From Sphingobium lignivorans (lineage in GTDB: Bacteria > Pseudomonadota > Alphaproteobacteria > Sphingomonadales > Sphingomonadaceae): DNA of 64,000 bases. Location: NCBI RefSeq assembly GCF_014203955.1, contig NZ_JACHKA010000001.1, forward strand, positions 3,379,001 through 3,443,000, read 5' to 3'. The translations under genes and the position numbers were made by a program. Under the pieces are notes generated by a model. That model was not told the DNA's origin and searched no databases. It was given only the letters and a program-made list of their open reading frames with translations. This document shows positions 1-13,543 of the stretch, one piece after another. Within the stretch, counting starts at the first letter, position 1. Each line of letters starts with the position of its first letter.

Positions 1-126
1 GGCCCGCGGGGTGATACCTGCGATGCGTCGGCACGGCGCGCGCGTCAATCGGCTTCTCCCCGGCCGGACTGCCGCCGGAGCGCCCTGCCCCTTTGCGCGC
101 GCCGCGCAGCGCTCTATATCCAGCCC

Positions 127-477
127 ATGCCCATTCCCGCCTCCCCCATTGCCGCCCGCTCGCGCCGTGCCGCTGTCGCGCTGGCGCCGCTTTGCGCGCT
201 CCTCGCCCTTTCCGCCTGCGCCACGCCGGAGGCGCAGCTGCGGCAGGGCCTCGTCAATGCCGGGCTCAGCGAGCCCATGGCGCGCTGCATGGCAAGGCCG
301 ATGGTGGAGAAGCTCAGCACCAGCCAGCTCATGAAGCTGCGCTCGCTCGGCAAGACGGGCGATCTCGATCCGCGTCGCACCAGCTATAACGAGCTGATGC
401 GCCACCTGCGCGCGATGCAGGATCCGGAGATCATTCGCGTCACCGCGTCGGCGGCGCTGGGCTGCTCGCTCGGCTGA
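127..477 (+). CDS. small predicted lipoprotein, function unknown
   Basis: I do not recognise a family for this 116-residue protein. The N-terminus has a basic patch (Arg11, Arg13, Arg14) followed by a hydrophobic run that ends in a lipobox LSAC, so Cys31 is the predicted lipidated residue and the protein should be anchored in a membrane. The mature part is about 85 residues, mostly helix-forming, and carries two further Cys (in ARCMA and LGCSLG) that could form a disulfide in the periplasm. It lies about 100 bp upstream of sucC on the same strand and need not be co-transcribed with it. The call as a lipoprotein is firm, but the role is unknown. Confidence 0.65.
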   Translation: MPIPASPIAARSRRAAVALAPLCALLALSACATPEAQLRQGLVNAGLSEPMARCMARPMVEKLSTSQLMKLRSLGKTGDLDPRRTSYNELMRHLRAMQDPEIIRVTASAALGCSLG

Positions 478-578
478 GCAGCGCCCGCCCCGCCGGATCA
501 TTTCGCAACTTTGCAACGCACTTTCCGGCGCAGGGCGCTATGGCGCTCCCAATCCCTCTCGCTCAGGAAAATGCGTCC

Positions 579-1775
<1,197 letters not shown>

Positions 1776-1800
1776 GCGCTTTCGCGCTGCCGCTACGGAA

Positions 1801-1828
1801 CGGGCGCTCCCGCGAGAGGGGGCGCCCG
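1801..1828 (+). terminator. hairpin downstream of sucC
   Basis: An 11-bp stem (1801-1811 pairing with 1818-1828, one G-U pair) closes a 6-nt loop, 25 bp after the sucC stop. No U-tract follows, so it is either a weak terminator or an mRNA 3'-end stabiliser. Confidence 0.45.
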
Positions 1829-1995
1829 CTTCGCATCCGCTCAAGCCGGAACAACGGCGGCGCAAAGCAAAATTTCGCTGATTTCCGGCGCGCTGCGCTC
1901 TATAGACAGCGCGTGAAGACAGGCCGCGAGGCCTGTGCAATCGCGCAAAATGCTATAGAGAATAGCGATCAGGCAATGTCTTGCGGAGAGCTTCC

Positions 1996-2745
1996 ATGAA
2001 GATTCTTGTCCCGGTGAAACGGGTGCTCGATTACAATCTCAAGCCACGGGTGAAGGCGGACGGCAGCGGCGTGGACCTCGCCAATGTCAAGCAGAGCATG
2101 AACCCATTCGACGAGATCGCGGTGGAGGAAGCCATCCGCCTGAAGGAGAAGGGCGTGGCGACGGAAGTCGTCGCCGTCTCCATCGGCGAGCCCAAGGCGC
2201 AGGATACGCTGCGCACCGCGCTGGCCATGGGTGCGGATCGCGCGATCCTCATCACGCATGACGGCGTGGCCGAGCCGCTCGCGGTCGCCAAGCTGCTCAA
2301 GGCAGTGGCCGATGAGGAACAGCCCTCGCTCGTCATCCTGGGTAAGCAGGCCATCGACGATGACAGCAACCAGACCGGCCAGATGCTCGCCGCGCTGCTC
2401 GGCTGGGCGCAGGGCACTTTCGCCAGCAAGGTCGAGGTTTCCGGCGATACCGCCAATGTGACGCGCGAAGTGGACGGCGGCCTGGAGACGGTGGCGCTCA
2501 AGCTCCCCGCCATCGTGACGACGGACCTGCGCCTCAACGAGCCGCGCTATGCCTCGCTGCCCAACATCATGAAGGCCAAGTCCAAGCCGCTCGCGCAGAA
2601 GACGCCGGCTGATTATGGCGTGGACATGACGCCGCGCATCACCACGCTCAACGTCAGCGAGCCACCCAGCCGGCAGGCGGGGATCAAGGTGTCCAGCGTG
2701 GACGAACTGGTCGAGAAACTGAAGGCTCTGGGAGTTGCGGCATGA
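1996..2745 (+). CDS. etfB: electron transfer flavoprotein, beta subunit
   Basis: Beta subunit (249 residues) of the heterodimeric electron transfer flavoprotein, which accepts electrons from acyl-CoA and related dehydrogenases and passes them to ETF:ubiquinone oxidoreductase. The start [10 protein letters not shown] is the family N-terminus and has CGGAGA 6-11 nt upstream; a TTG 15 bp earlier is in frame but lacks support. The AMP-binding region of the beta subunit is recognisable around residues 100-135 ([15 protein letters not shown]), a hallmark EtfB signature. The stop overlaps the etfA start by 4 bp (ATGA), so the two subunits are translationally coupled. Confidence 0.97.
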   Translation: MKILVPVKRVLDYNLKPRVKADGSGVDLANVKQSMNPFDEIAVEEAIRLKEKGVATEVVAVSIGEPKAQDTLRTALAMGADRAILITHDGVAEPLAVAKLLKAVADEEQPSLVILGKQAIDDDSNQTGQMLAALLGWAQGTFASKVEVSGDTANVTREVDGGLETVALKLPAIVTTDLRLNEPRYASLPNIMKAKSKPLAQKTPADYGVDMTPRITTLNVSEPPSRQAGIKVSSVDELVEKLKALGVAA

Positions 2746-3671
2746 AGACGCTGGTTCTTGTCGAGCATGACAATGCAAGCCTGAAGGACGCGACGCTCCA
2801 CACCGTGAGCGCTGCGGCCAAGCTGGGCGAGGTCCATCTGCTGGTCGCCGGCGCGGGCTGCGCCGCCGTGGCGGACGCGGCTGCGAAGATCGCGGGCGTG
2901 GCAAAGGTCCATCTCGCCGATGACGCGGCCTATGCGCACCAGCTGCCCGAGAATGTGGCCCCGCTGGTCGCGACGCTGATGGCCGATCATGACGCTTTCC
3001 TCGCCAGCGCCACGACGGCCGGCAAGAACATCGCCCCGCGCGTGGCTGCCCTGCTCGACGTGATGCAGATCAGCGACATCATCGCGGTCGATGGGCCGGA
3101 CACGTTCACGCGGCCCATCTATGCGGGCAATGCCATCGCGAAAGTGCAGACGAGCGACAAGAAGCTGGTCATCACCGTGCGCGGCACCGCGTTCGAGAAG
3201 GCAGCGGCCGAGGGCGGCGCCGGCACGGTGGAAGCCGTCGCGGGCGCGGGCGAAAGCGGCCTTTCGAGCTTCGTCTCCGAGGAACTGGCCACGTCCGAGC
3301 GGCCCGAGCTGACCGGCGCGAAGATCATCGTCTCGGGCGGTCGCGGCCTTGGCAGCGGGGATAATTACCACGCGATCATCGAGCCGCTGGCCGACAAGCT
3401 CGGCGCCGCCGTCGGCGCCAGCCGCGCCGCCGTGGACGCGGGCTATGTCCCCAACGACTATCAGGTCGGCCAGACCGGCAAGATCGTGGCGCCGGAGGTC
3501 TACATCGCCGTCGGCATCTCCGGCGCGATCCAGCATCTCGCGGGCATGAAGGACAGCAAGACCATCATCGCCATCAACAAGGACGAGGACGCCCCGATCT
3601 TCCAGATCGCCGACATCGGCCTGGTCGCGGACCTCTTCAAGGCCGTCCCGGAGCTCACCGAAAAGCTCTAA
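2742..3671 (+). CDS. etfA: electron transfer flavoprotein, alpha subunit
   Basis: Alpha subunit (309 residues) of ETF, carrying the FAD. The C-terminal FAD-binding domain is clear: [13 protein letters not shown] near residue 200 and [16 protein letters not shown] near residue 255, both EtfA signatures. It overlaps etfB by 4 bp (ATGA at 2742-2745), giving stoichiometric expression of the pair, and ends at a strong intrinsic terminator 40 bp downstream. Length is typical. The etfBA pair following sucC suggests co-location with central respiratory metabolism, although no dehydrogenase partner is encoded next to it. Confidence 0.97.
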   Translation: MKTLVLVEHDNASLKDATLHTVSAAAKLGEVHLLVAGAGCAAVADAAAKIAGVAKVHLADDAAYAHQLPENVAPLVATLMADHDAFLASATTAGKNIAPRVAALLDVMQISDIIAVDGPDTFTRPIYAGNAIAKVQTSDKKLVITVRGTAFEKAAAEGGAGTVEAVAGAGESGLSSFVSEELATSERPELTGAKIIVSGGRGLGSGDNYHAIIEPLADKLGAAVGASRAAVDAGYVPNDYQVGQTGKIVAPEVYIAVGISGAIQHLAGMKDSKTIIAINKDEDAPIFQIADIGLVADLFKAVPELTEKL

Positions 3672-3710
3672 GGGACAGCGGCGAAACACTCGCCGACCAG
3701 AAGACAGAAG

Positions 3711-3737
3711 CGGGCCGGGCAACCGGCCCGTTTTTTT
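3711..3737 (+). terminator. intrinsic terminator after etfA
   Basis: A perfect 8-bp G+C stem (3711-3718 with 3723-3730, loop GCAA) is followed directly by seven T residues. This is the clearest rho-independent terminator in the window and it closes the etfBA unit. Confidence 0.9.
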
Positions 3738-3825
3738 ATGTGGGGGCGGTGTGCATCGCTCGCCCATTGTGAATGCGCTCGGTCGGCATCCACCTCGATT
3801 GCCGAAGCCTGCACAATGAGAGATA

Positions 3826-4248
3826 ATGTGCGCCATGACCGATTGCAGCGAGGAAGCGACCGCCCTTTTCACTCGCTTTGCTGAAAGGCATCGGCTCACC
3901 TACAGCGTAGAAACCGATGTTCCGATTGAGGTTCTTTGGCGGTTTCCGATACAAAATGGGCTATCCCTGCCCATCACTCTGGGACTTCAGAACTGCGACG
4001 AACTTAACTTCGGCGTTGAACATTTCTGGTCTTTCTTTCCCTTTGAAGAAAGCGCTTCATTTTTCGAAGATGTGCTCGATGCATGGGTTGCTGGCCAAGC
4101 GCGGATCGTCCCTATCGCGCTCGGTGGACGCGCCCTTCAGCGTCTGGACGGCGGCCGGTGGAAAACCATTTACCGCGCGAATTGCCTTCTTCCAGTGCCA
4201 CGAAATCCAAAGCGCACCATCACCAACGATCGGTCTCGCCAGCTATGA
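3826..4248 (+). CDS. hypothetical protein in an AT-richer patch
   Basis: I do not recognise this 140-residue protein. It has no signal peptide or transmembrane segment and is rich in aromatic and acidic residues (for example FWSFFPFEES near residue 67). The first ATG is at 3826 with GAGA a few bases upstream; a second ATG at 3835 is equally possible. Codon use differs from the neighbours: many A- or T-ending codons and about half G+C by eye, against roughly two-thirds in flanking genes. That and its placement just after the etfA terminator suggest acquired DNA. It may be a member of a small uncharacterised immunity- or DUF-type family, but nothing in the sequence proves it. Confidence 0.55.
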   Translation: MCAMTDCSEEATALFTRFAERHRLTYSVETDVPIEVLWRFPIQNGLSLPITLGLQNCDELNFGVEHFWSFFPFEESASFFEDVLDAWVAGQARIVPIALGGRALQRLDGGRWKTIYRANCLLPVPRNPKRTITNDRSRQL

Positions 4249-4281
4249 CGTCCGGTCCCGGCTGCCGGACGCCCGATTCCC

Positions 4282-4824
4282 CTACTGCGCCAAGACATCA
4301 ATGAAGCTGAAGTTCCCGGTGGAACAAATAAGCTCAATTTTGCGACGCGCGCCAAGCTTCAATTTCATGGAATGCTGAATGCCTGCGATTTCAAGCACTA
4401 TGTCCTCATCCCGAACGACGATCTTGAATGCTAGCCTTTTTCCCAACTCGACCGGTCCCACTATATGATCGGAGCTCGGCCTGTCCTGATCCTTGCTGGC
4501 GAAGGAGAGACGCATTGAAGCGTCCTTCGTTATGACGCGCTTTTTCTGCACAGTGGTCAGCAACCTGACACCTACCCAGCTTCCGCTATCGATGTCAGCG
4601 ATGCGGACCTGGGCACTGGGCGCCCACTTGGCATTGCCATACATCGTCTCCGCCTGCAGAAAGCCGGACAGCTCCTGCTGGTCAGGCGCTTGCACCACCT
4701 CCATCATCGAAAAATGGCCCGGAGCGGCATTGCAACGGAAGGTAATCTGCCCTTGTTGCAGCTCTCCATGTGCCGGCTGAGCAGCAACGCCGGCGCAGGC
4801 CAACGCAATCCATATCCTCCGCAT
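4282..4824 (-). CDS. hypothetical secreted protein
   Basis: An unrecognised protein of 180 residues with a typical Sec signal peptide: MRRIW, a hydrophobic core of about 12 residues, then AQPAHG with likely cleavage after AHG. The ATG at 4824 is preceded by GGGGAG (4826-4832), which decides it over the in-frame ATG 18 bp upstream. The mature part has two Cys (FRCNA and LICST) that may pair, and alternates polar and hydrophobic residues as in beta-rich periplasmic proteins. Codon use is AT-richer than the chromosome around it, like the convergent gene at 3826-4248, and the two probably form one acquired patch. Confidence 0.6.
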   Translation of the reverse strand: MRRIWIALACAGVAAQPAHGELQQGQITFRCNAAPGHFSMMEVVQAPDQQELSGFLQAETMYGNAKWAPSAQVRIADIDSGSWVGVRLLTTVQKKRVITKDASMRLSFASKDQDRPSSDHIVGPVELGKRLAFKIVVRDEDIVLEIAGIQHSMKLKLGARRKIELICSTGNFSFIDVLAQ

Positions 4825-4891
4825 AAACTCCCCCTCGTCCAAATCACGTCACTGCACCGTTCCCGGGATTGAGACCGGAGCCCCACCCCCC

Positions 4892-6736
4892 TCAATAAGC
4901 CAGTGCGCAGCCGTCCGCCCGCATCTCGCTGGCGGCGGCGTAGACGCGGGTGTCGCCGTCCATGCGGTGCTCCACGCATTGATAGCGCCCGAAGCCGCCA
5001 TCGGACTCGCCGAGCGTCCAGCCCATGCCGGCCAGCGCCTGCTTCGTCGCTTGGGGGACGCCGCTTTCCAGCCGCAGCAGGCCTTTGGGCCCCAGCGTGG
5101 GATCATCCTCGCCCATGGTCTCGGACGAGCCCTCATGGTGCCAGCGCGGCGCATCGCCGGCGGACTGGATCTCCAGCCCATAGTCGACGCGATTGACGAT
5201 CACCTGCGCCTGCCCCTGCGGCTGCATGTCGCCGCCCATCACGCCGAAGCTCATCCAGGGATCGTCCCCGCGCGTGGCGAAACCGGGGATGATCGTCTGG
5301 AAGGGCCGCTTGCCGGGCGCGTAGATGTTCGGGTGGCCATCCTGCAGGCTGAAGAGCTGTCCGCGATCCTGGAACATGAAGCCGAGGCCGTCCGCCACCA
5401 GCCCTGATCCCATCCCCCGGAAGTTCGACTGGATCATCGACACCATCAGCCCCGAGGCATCGGCGCAGCTGAAATAGGTGGTGTCGCCCCGGCTCGGCGC
5501 CTGCCCGGGATGGACCGGCGTCAGGATGCGGTCCGGGCGGATGAGCTTGGCGCGCTGCGCGGCATAGTCCTTGGAGGCCAGCCACTCGACCGGCACCTGC
5601 GCGAATTGCGGATCGGCATAATAGCGCGCCCGGTCCTCATAAGCGAGGCGCTTGGCCTCGATCTGGAGGTGGATCGACAGGGGCGACTGGAAGCCGGCCG
5701 CGTCCATGTCGAAATGCTCTAGGATGTTGAGCATCTGCAGCGTGGCGATGCCCTGCGTGTTCGCGCCGATCGCGTGGACGGTGGCGCCGCGATAGTCCGT
5801 GCGGGCCGGCTCGATCCATTCGGAGCGATGCGCCGCCAGATCCGCCTTGCGCAGCCAGCCGCCGATGCGCCGGAAATAGCGGTCGATCACATCGGCGATC
5901 TCGCCCTGATAATAAGCGTCGCGCCCCCCGGCCGCGATCGCCCGATAAGTGCGGGCGAGATCGGGATTGCGGAACACCTGCCCTGCGCGCGGCCCCTTGC
6001 CGTCGGCCATGCCCCAGGTGCGCAGCGCATTGGCGGTTTCCTCGATGCCGTTGTCGCTGCGGGCGAACAGCGCCATGCCGCGCCGGATGTAGAAGGCGAT
6101 CATGTCGGGCACCGGCGCCCCGGCTTCGGCCAGTGCGATGGCGGGCTCGAACAGGCTCGCCCAGGGCAGCTTGCCGTAGCGCTGGTGCATGGTCCACCAG
6201 CCGTCGACCGCGCCGGGGACGGACACGCTGATCGCGCCGTGGGAGGGAAGCACGCCATTCTTCGCGCGGCTGCGCACCGTCTCCAGCGAGAGGCCGCGCG
6301 GCGACCGGCCCGATCCCGCGAGCCCCACCACCTTGCGCTGCGCCGGGTCCCATATCATCGCATAGACATCGCCGCCGATGCCGCAGGCCGTGGGCTCCAG
6401 CAGGCCGAGGCAGGCATTGATGGCGATGGCCGCGTCCACGGCCGATCCGCCGCGCCGCAGAATGTCGATGCCCACCTGCGTCGCGAGCGGGTGCGACGTG
6501 CCTGCCGCGCCGTTCAGCCCGTAGACCGCCGTGCGCGACGCGAAGGATGCGCCGATGGGCCGATCACCGGCATGGACGTCCGGCCGCATATAGCGATCCT
6601 CGCCGGCCGGCCATGCGGGCGCTTGCGGCGCGGCGGCCTCGCCGCCGGACGCGCCCGCTCCCTGCGGACGGGCAGCGGCAAGGGCGGGCATGGTGGCGGC
6701 GGCCGGCAGGGCGGCCAGGAACGTGCGACGGCGCAT
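4892..6736 (-). CDS. ggt: gamma-glutamyltransferase, secreted
   Basis: Gamma-glutamyltranspeptidase (614 residues), an Ntn-hydrolase that cleaves glutathione and other gamma-glutamyl compounds in the periplasm. The start at 6736 is set by AGGAGA just upstream and gives a twin-arginine signal MRRRTFLAAL with cleavage near ALAAA. An earlier in-frame start adds 17 residues without a ribosome site. The autoprocessing site that yields large and small subunits is visible as RGDTTYFS, with Thr419 as the predicted catalytic nucleophile. The substrate-binding RSPRG segment lies near residue 135, and GSGL with GGDMQPQGQ follow in the small subunit. It is a single-gene unit with no obvious partner. Confidence 0.93.
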   Translation of the reverse strand: MRRRTFLAALPAAATMPALAAARPQGAGASGGEAAAPQAPAWPAGEDRYMRPDVHAGDRPIGASFASRTAVYGLNGAAGTSHPLATQVGIDILRRGGSAVDAAIAINACLGLLEPTACGIGGDVYAMIWDPAQRKVVGLAGSGRSPRGLSLETVRSRAKNGVLPSHGAISVSVPGAVDGWWTMHQRYGKLPWASLFEPAIALAEAGAPVPDMIAFYIRRGMALFARSDNGIEETANALRTWGMADGKGPRAGQVFRNPDLARTYRAIAAGGRDAYYQGEIADVIDRYFRRIGGWLRKADLAAHRSEWIEPARTDYRGATVHAIGANTQGIATLQMLNILEHFDMDAAGFQSPLSIHLQIEAKRLAYEDRARYYADPQFAQVPVEWLASKDYAAQRAKLIRPDRILTPVHPGQAPSRGDTTYFSCADASGLMVSMIQSNFRGMGSGLVADGLGFMFQDRGQLFSLQDGHPNIYAPGKRPFQTIIPGFATRGDDPWMSFGVMGGDMQPQGQAQVIVNRVDYGLEIQSAGDAPRWHHEGSSETMGEDDPTLGPKGLLRLESGVPQATKQALAGMGWTLGESDGGFGRYQCVEHRMDGDTRVYAAASEMRADGCALAY

Positions 6737-6873
6737 GGCGAAATCTCCTCTTTGCGCCATCCTCATCGCTCGATCGCGGATGGGCAACAGGAATATCGCG
6801 CGCGCCGGTCAGGGCCGGTCAGGAAGGCCGGTCAGGTAGAGGACGGACGCCCGCCCCCTGCCCCGCCGTCACG

Positions 6874-9284
<2,411 letters not shown>

Positions 9285-9285
<1 letters not shown>

Positions 9286-9707
9286 CACCACTGGCCTCCG
9301 CCATTCACCTTGTGCAGGGTGACCAGCAGGCACCCGTGCGCGCTCGTCCGGCTCACATCCTGATAACGGCCGCGGGGCAGCGCGAGGCGCCGCTCGAAGC
9401 GCCCCTGCGGAAGCTCCAGCCTGTGGATGCGCGCGGTGCGGATCTCGGGGGGCAGCACGCGCTGGCCCCGCACGACCAGCACGCCATCCTCGATGAAGGC
9501 CTCGGCCTGCTCCGGATCGACGCCGGGCAGCGCGACCAGCACGAGCACTTCATGATCGGTCTCGATGATGTCCACCGGGGGCTCCCAGCCCACGCCGCCG
9601 CGCCCTGCGCGCGACGGGGAATAGCCTTCCCGGTGCAGGCGCTCCATCTTGTCGATGAGGCCGACCGCGTCAGCCCACATCCATTGCCGCGACCGACCTG
9701 AACTCAT
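9285..9707 (-). CDS. Hsp20/alpha-crystallin family small heat-shock protein
   Basis: Small heat-shock protein of 140 residues that should hold unfolding clients in the cytoplasm. The alpha-crystallin domain starts at WEPPVDIIETDHE (about residue 42) and continues through ALPGVDPEQ and GVLVVRGQR to a RFERRLALP strand. The usual C-terminal I-x-I/V anchoring motif is not obvious, which may limit oligomer size. The ATG at 9707 follows GAGGAAG; a GTG three codons earlier is an alternative. The stop overlaps the lon start (TGATG), so chaperone and protease form an operon. A candidate heat-shock promoter lies about 50 bp upstream. Confidence 0.9.
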
Positions 9708-9754
9708 CTTCCTCACCCCGCGATCCGCTGGCGCGGCACACGCCGCTCATGCGC

Positions 9755-9785
9755 TAATAAGGAAATGCGAAAGGCGATTTTCAAG
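9755..9785 (-). promoter_or_regulatory. candidate RpoH (sigma-32) promoter of hsp20-lon
   Basis: On the minus strand, CTTGAAA (9785-9779) is separated by 16 nt from CCTTATTA (9762-9755). This fits the RpoH pattern CTTGAAA-N11-16-CCnnATnT with one or two mismatches in the -10 element. The predicted transcript would start about 40-45 nt before the hsp20 ATG. It is inferred from pattern only. Confidence 0.5.
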
Positions 9786-9888
9786 CCGCGCGGCAAAATG
9801 GAGCGCTTGTACGCTAGGGCGGGGGCGCTGATGCTCCCGTGACACAAGGCGCTACGAGGAACCTGTTTATCGACACGGAAGGGGGCGG

Positions 9889-9972
9889 TGGTGCGGGCGG
9901 TCGGACTCGAACCGACATGGATTGCTCCGGCGGATTTTGAGTCCGCTGCGTCTACCATTTCGCCACGCCCGC
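9889..9972 (-). tRNA. tRNA-Leu (anticodon CAA)
   Basis: A complete class II tRNA of 84 nt with encoded CCA. The acceptor stem GCGGGCG pairs with CGCCCGC. The anticodon arm GCGGA-CTCAAAA-TCCGC places CAA at 34-36, which reads UUG. A long variable arm follows, then the T arm GTCGG-TTCGAGT-CCGAC, discriminator A and CCA at 9891-9889. All four stems pair perfectly where read. It stands alone, upstream of hsp20 on the same strand. Confidence 0.96.
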
Positions 9973-10227
9973 GCGCCGCGATGGTGCGGCCATAAGCGGC
10001 AGACCGGTTCGCGTCCAGAGGCTTCACCGTTCGGGGCGTCTGCGGCCTTGCGGCCGTGGCCCGAGCGCGTCAGCTCTGTGAAATGGCGGTTTCAAGCGGG
10101 ATTCCGGCGCATGTCATGGCGGCGCGCCCGATTGTGCGGTTGCGCAATGAGTGCGCGGCTGTAAAGCTGATGGCGTGAAGCTGCTCACGCGCGGGCCCTG
10201 TCCGCGCCTCGCTAAGATGAGGGTCCC

Positions 10228-11694
10228 TTGGCCGAAAAATCCACGGTTCTGATTTTGTTCGGGGCGACGGGCGATCTTGCCCATCGCATGTTGTTTCCCT
10301 CGCTTTATCATCTGCTGTGCGACGGGCTGCTGCCGGAGCCGTTTCACATCATGGCCTCGGGCCGCACCCGGATGGACGACGCGGCGTTTCGCGACACGAT
10401 CGCGGAAGCACTCAAGACCTATGCGCAGGCGGAGCTGCTGGACGAGGACCGCATTGCCGGATTTCTCGAGCGCATCGTCTACTGCCCCGTCTCGGCGGGC
10501 GATGAAGCGCAGTTCGCCGCGCTGGCGGAGCGGGCCCGCTCGCTCAGCACCGGGCCTGTCGCCGTCTATCTCTCGACGCCCCCGTCCCTCTTCGCGCCGA
10601 CCGCGCAGGGCCTCGCCGGCGCCGGGCTGATCGGCGCGGACACGCGCATCGCCATGGAGAAGCCGATCGGCAAGGATCTGGCGTCCTCGAAGGAAGTGAA
10701 CGACGCCATCGGCGCGCTCTTCCCCGAGGAACATATCTTCCGCGTCGACCATTATCTGGGCAAGGAGACGGTCCAGAACCTCATGGCGCTACGCTTTGGC
10801 AACCGGCTGTTCGAGCCGCTGTGGAATTCCAGCGCGATCGATCATGTGCAGATCACTGTCGCCGAGACGGTGGGGCTGGAAGGCCGCGTCTCTTATTATG
10901 ACGGCGTGGGCGCGCTGAAGGACATGGTGCAGAACCACATGCTCCAGATCCTCTCCATCATCGCCATGGAGCCGCCCGCGCGGATGGATTCGACGGCCGT
11001 GCGCGACGAGAAGGTGAAGGCGCTGCGCTCGCTGCGCCCGATGGAGCCGGACAGCGTGCGTACCCACAGCGTGCGGGGGCAATATCGGGAGGGCGCGGTG
11101 GGCGGCAAGCTCATCGCCGGCTATGCCGAGGAGCTGGGCAAGCCTTCGGACACCGAGACCTTCGTGGCGCTCAAGGCCCATATCGACAACTGGCGCTGGA
11201 CCGGCGTGCCTTTCTATCTGCGCACGGGCAAATGCATGCCCAGCCGCCAGTCGGAGATCCTGATCCAGTTCAAGCCCGTCACCCACAGCATCTTCCGCCG
11301 CAATGGCTATGGCGATGCGCTGGAGCCCAACCAGCTCATCATCCGCCTGCAGCCGGACGAGAATATCCGCCTGTGCATCATGGCCAAGCGACCCGGCCTC
11401 GATCGCGACGGCGTGAAGCTGCAGGAAGTCGGGCTCGACGTCAGCCTCGCCCATGCCTTCGCCAACGAGCGGCGGCGGATCGCGTATGAGCGGCTGCTGC
11501 TCGATCTGATCGAGGGCGACACGACCCTGTTCGTGCGGCGCGACGAAGTGGAAGCACAATGGACCTGGATCGATTCCATCACGGCCGGCTGGAAGGAATC
11601 GGGCCAGAAAGTGGTGCAATATGCTGCCGGGACCTGGGGTCCCTCCGCCGGCATCGCGCTGATCGAGCGGGACGGAGCAAGCTGGTATGACTGA
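10228..11694 (+). CDS. zwf: glucose-6-phosphate 1-dehydrogenase
   Basis: Oxidises glucose-6-phosphate to 6-phosphogluconolactone with NAD(P)+, the first step of the Entner-Doudoroff and pentose phosphate routes (488 residues). The Rossmann motif [10 protein letters not shown] is at residues 11-20 and the substrate and catalytic motif RVDHYLGKE near residue 172 includes the conserved Lys. Translation starts at a TTG (10228) with GAGG 5 nt upstream; no in-frame ATG sits earlier. The 3' end overlaps edd by 8 bp. It heads the operon zwf-edd-glk-eda. The lactonase gene pgl, often present in such clusters, is absent here. Confidence 0.97.
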   Translation: MAEKSTVLILFGATGDLAHRMLFPSLYHLLCDGLLPEPFHIMASGRTRMDDAAFRDTIAEALKTYAQAELLDEDRIAGFLERIVYCPVSAGDEAQFAALAERARSLSTGPVAVYLSTPPSLFAPTAQGLAGAGLIGADTRIAMEKPIGKDLASSKEVNDAIGALFPEEHIFRVDHYLGKETVQNLMALRFGNRLFEPLWNSSAIDHVQITVAETVGLEGRVSYYDGVGALKDMVQNHMLQILSIIAMEPPARMDSTAVRDEKVKALRSLRPMEPDSVRTHSVRGQYREGAVGGKLIAGYAEELGKPSDTETFVALKAHIDNWRWTGVPFYLRTGKCMPSRQSEILIQFKPVTHSIFRRNGYGDALEPNQLIIRLQPDENIRLCIMAKRPGLDRDGVKLQEVGLDVSLAHAFANERRRIAYERLLLDLIEGDTTLFVRRDEVEAQWTWIDSITAGWKESGQKVVQYAAGTWGPSAGIALIERDGASWYD

Positions 11695-13522
11695 CCTTCA
11701 TCCCGTCATCGCCCGCGTGACCGAGCGGGTCACGGCGCGCAGTGCGGCGAGCCGGCTGCGCTATCTCGACCTCATCGAGCGCGGGCGCGACGCCGGCACC
11801 AATCGGGACAAGCTCTCCTGCGGCAATCTGGCCCATGGCTTCGCGGCGAGCGGCGAGGACAAGCCGGCGATCCGCACCGGCCGGGCGATGAATATCGGCA
11901 TCGTCACCGCCTATAACGACATGCTCTCGGCCCATCAGCCTTATGGGCGCTATCCCGAGGCCATCAAGATCGCCGCGCGGGAAGTGGGCGCCACCGCGCA
12001 GGTCGCCGGCGGCGTGCCTGCCATGTGCGACGGCGTCACGCAGGGGCAGGCCGGCATGGAGCTCTCGCTCTTCTCGCGCGACACCATTGCCCTCTCCACC
12101 GCCATCGCGCTCAGCCATGCGATGTTCGAAGGCGCCCTGATGCTGGGCATCTGCGACAAGATCGTGCCGGGGCTGCTGATGGGTGCGCTGCGCTTTGGCC
12201 ATCTGCCGACCATCTTCGTGCCGGCCGGGCCGATGCCCTCGGGTCTCGCCAACAAGGAGAAGCAGCGCATCCGCCAGCTCTATGCCGAGGGCAAGGTCGG
12301 CCGCGAGGAGCTGCTGGAGAGCGAATCCGCCAGCTATCACGATGCCGGCACCTGCACTTTCTACGGCACCGCCAACACCAACCAGATGATGATGGAAGTG
12401 ATGGGCCTGCACATGCCGGGCGCCGCGTTCGTCAATCCGGGCACGAAGCTGCGCAGCGAGCTGACGCGCGCCGCCGTGCATCGCGTCGCGTCGCTCGGCT
12501 GGGACGGCGAGGATTATCGCCCGCTCGGCCATTGCGTGGACGAGAAGGCGATCGTGAATGCCGCCATCGGCCTGCTGGCGACCGGCGGCTCGACCAACCA
12601 TGCCATCCACTTGCCCGCCATTGCCCGCGCGGCCGGCATCCTCATCGACTGGACGGACCTGGCCGAGCTGTCCTCGGTCGTGCCGCTGCTCGCGCGCGTC
12701 TATCCCAATGGCGCGGACGACGTGAACCATTTCCACGCCGCCGGGGGCATGGCGTGGATCATCACGGAGCTGCTCGGCAATGGCCTGCTCCACCGCGACA
12801 TCATGACCGTCGCGCGCGCCGACCTCACCGATTATGGCCGCAGCCCCATGCTGGTGGACGACGCGCTGGTCTGGGACGAGCCGCCCACCGCGCCCGGCAA
12901 TGACGCGATCCTGCGGCCGGTCTCCGATCCCTTCAGCGCCGATGGCGGCATGAAGCTCCTTGCCGGCAATCTCGGCCGCTGCATCATGAAGACCAGCGCG
13001 GTGGACCCGGCGCGCTGGACGATCGAGGCGCCCGCCCGCGTGTTCGCCGGGCAGGACGAGGTCATGGAAGCCTTCAAGGCCGGCGAGCTGGACCGCGACG
13101 TGGTCGTGGTGGTCCGCTTCCAGGGGCCGCGCGCCAATGGCATGCCGGAGCTGCACAAGCTCACTCCGCCGCTGGGCGTGCTGCAGGACCGGGGCTTCAA
13201 GGTCGCGCTGGTGACGGACGGGCGCATGTCCGGCGCGAGCGGCAAGGTGCCCGCCGCCATCCATCTCTCGCCCGAGGCGCTGGGCGGCGGCCCGGTCGGC
13301 AAGCTGCGCGACGGCGACATCGTGCGGGTCTGCGCCGTGGAAGGCCGGCTGGAAGCGCTGGTGGACGAGGCCGAGTGGGCCGCGCGCCCGCAGGCCGAGG
13401 CCCCGCCCCCGCCGTTCGACACCGGCCGCGAGCTGTTCGCCCTGTTCCGCCATCACAGCGATGTCGCGGAGGCCGGCGCCTCGCCCATCCTGGCGGCAAT
13501 GGACCGGGACATCGCGCTGTGA
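11687..13522 (+). CDS. edd: phosphogluconate dehydratase
   Basis: Converts 6-phosphogluconate to 2-keto-3-deoxy-6-phosphogluconate, the committed step of the Entner-Doudoroff pathway (611 residues). It belongs to the IlvD/Edd family of Fe-S dehydratases; family signatures seen are [14 protein letters not shown] near residue 108, [13 protein letters not shown] near 222 and [13 protein letters not shown] near 510. The conserved Cys in these segments are the likely cluster ligands. It starts inside the last codons of zwf (8-bp overlap). Its TGA overlaps the natural GTG start expected for glk, so the whole pathway is translationally coupled. Confidence 0.97.
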   Translation: MTDLHPVIARVTERVTARSAASRLRYLDLIERGRDAGTNRDKLSCGNLAHGFAASGEDKPAIRTGRAMNIGIVTAYNDMLSAHQPYGRYPEAIKIAAREVGATAQVAGGVPAMCDGVTQGQAGMELSLFSRDTIALSTAIALSHAMFEGALMLGICDKIVPGLLMGALRFGHLPTIFVPAGPMPSGLANKEKQRIRQLYAEGKVGREELLESESASYHDAGTCTFYGTANTNQMMMEVMGLHMPGAAFVNPGTKLRSELTRAAVHRVASLGWDGEDYRPLGHCVDEKAIVNAAIGLLATGGSTNHAIHLPAIARAAGILIDWTDLAELSSVVPLLARVYPNGADDVNHFHAAGGMAWIITELLGNGLLHRDIMTVARADLTDYGRSPMLVDDALVWDEPPTAPGNDAILRPVSDPFSADGGMKLLAGNLGRCIMKTSAVDPARWTIEAPARVFAGQDEVMEAFKAGELDRDVVVVVRFQGPRANGMPELHKLTPPLGVLQDRGFKVALVTDGRMSGASGKVPAAIHLSPEALGGGPVGKLRDGDIVRVCAVEGRLEALVDEAEWAARPQAEAPPPPFDTGRELFALFRHHSDVAEAGASPILAAMDRDIAL

Positions 13523-13543
13523 CGGAGATCATCGCGGGCCGAT

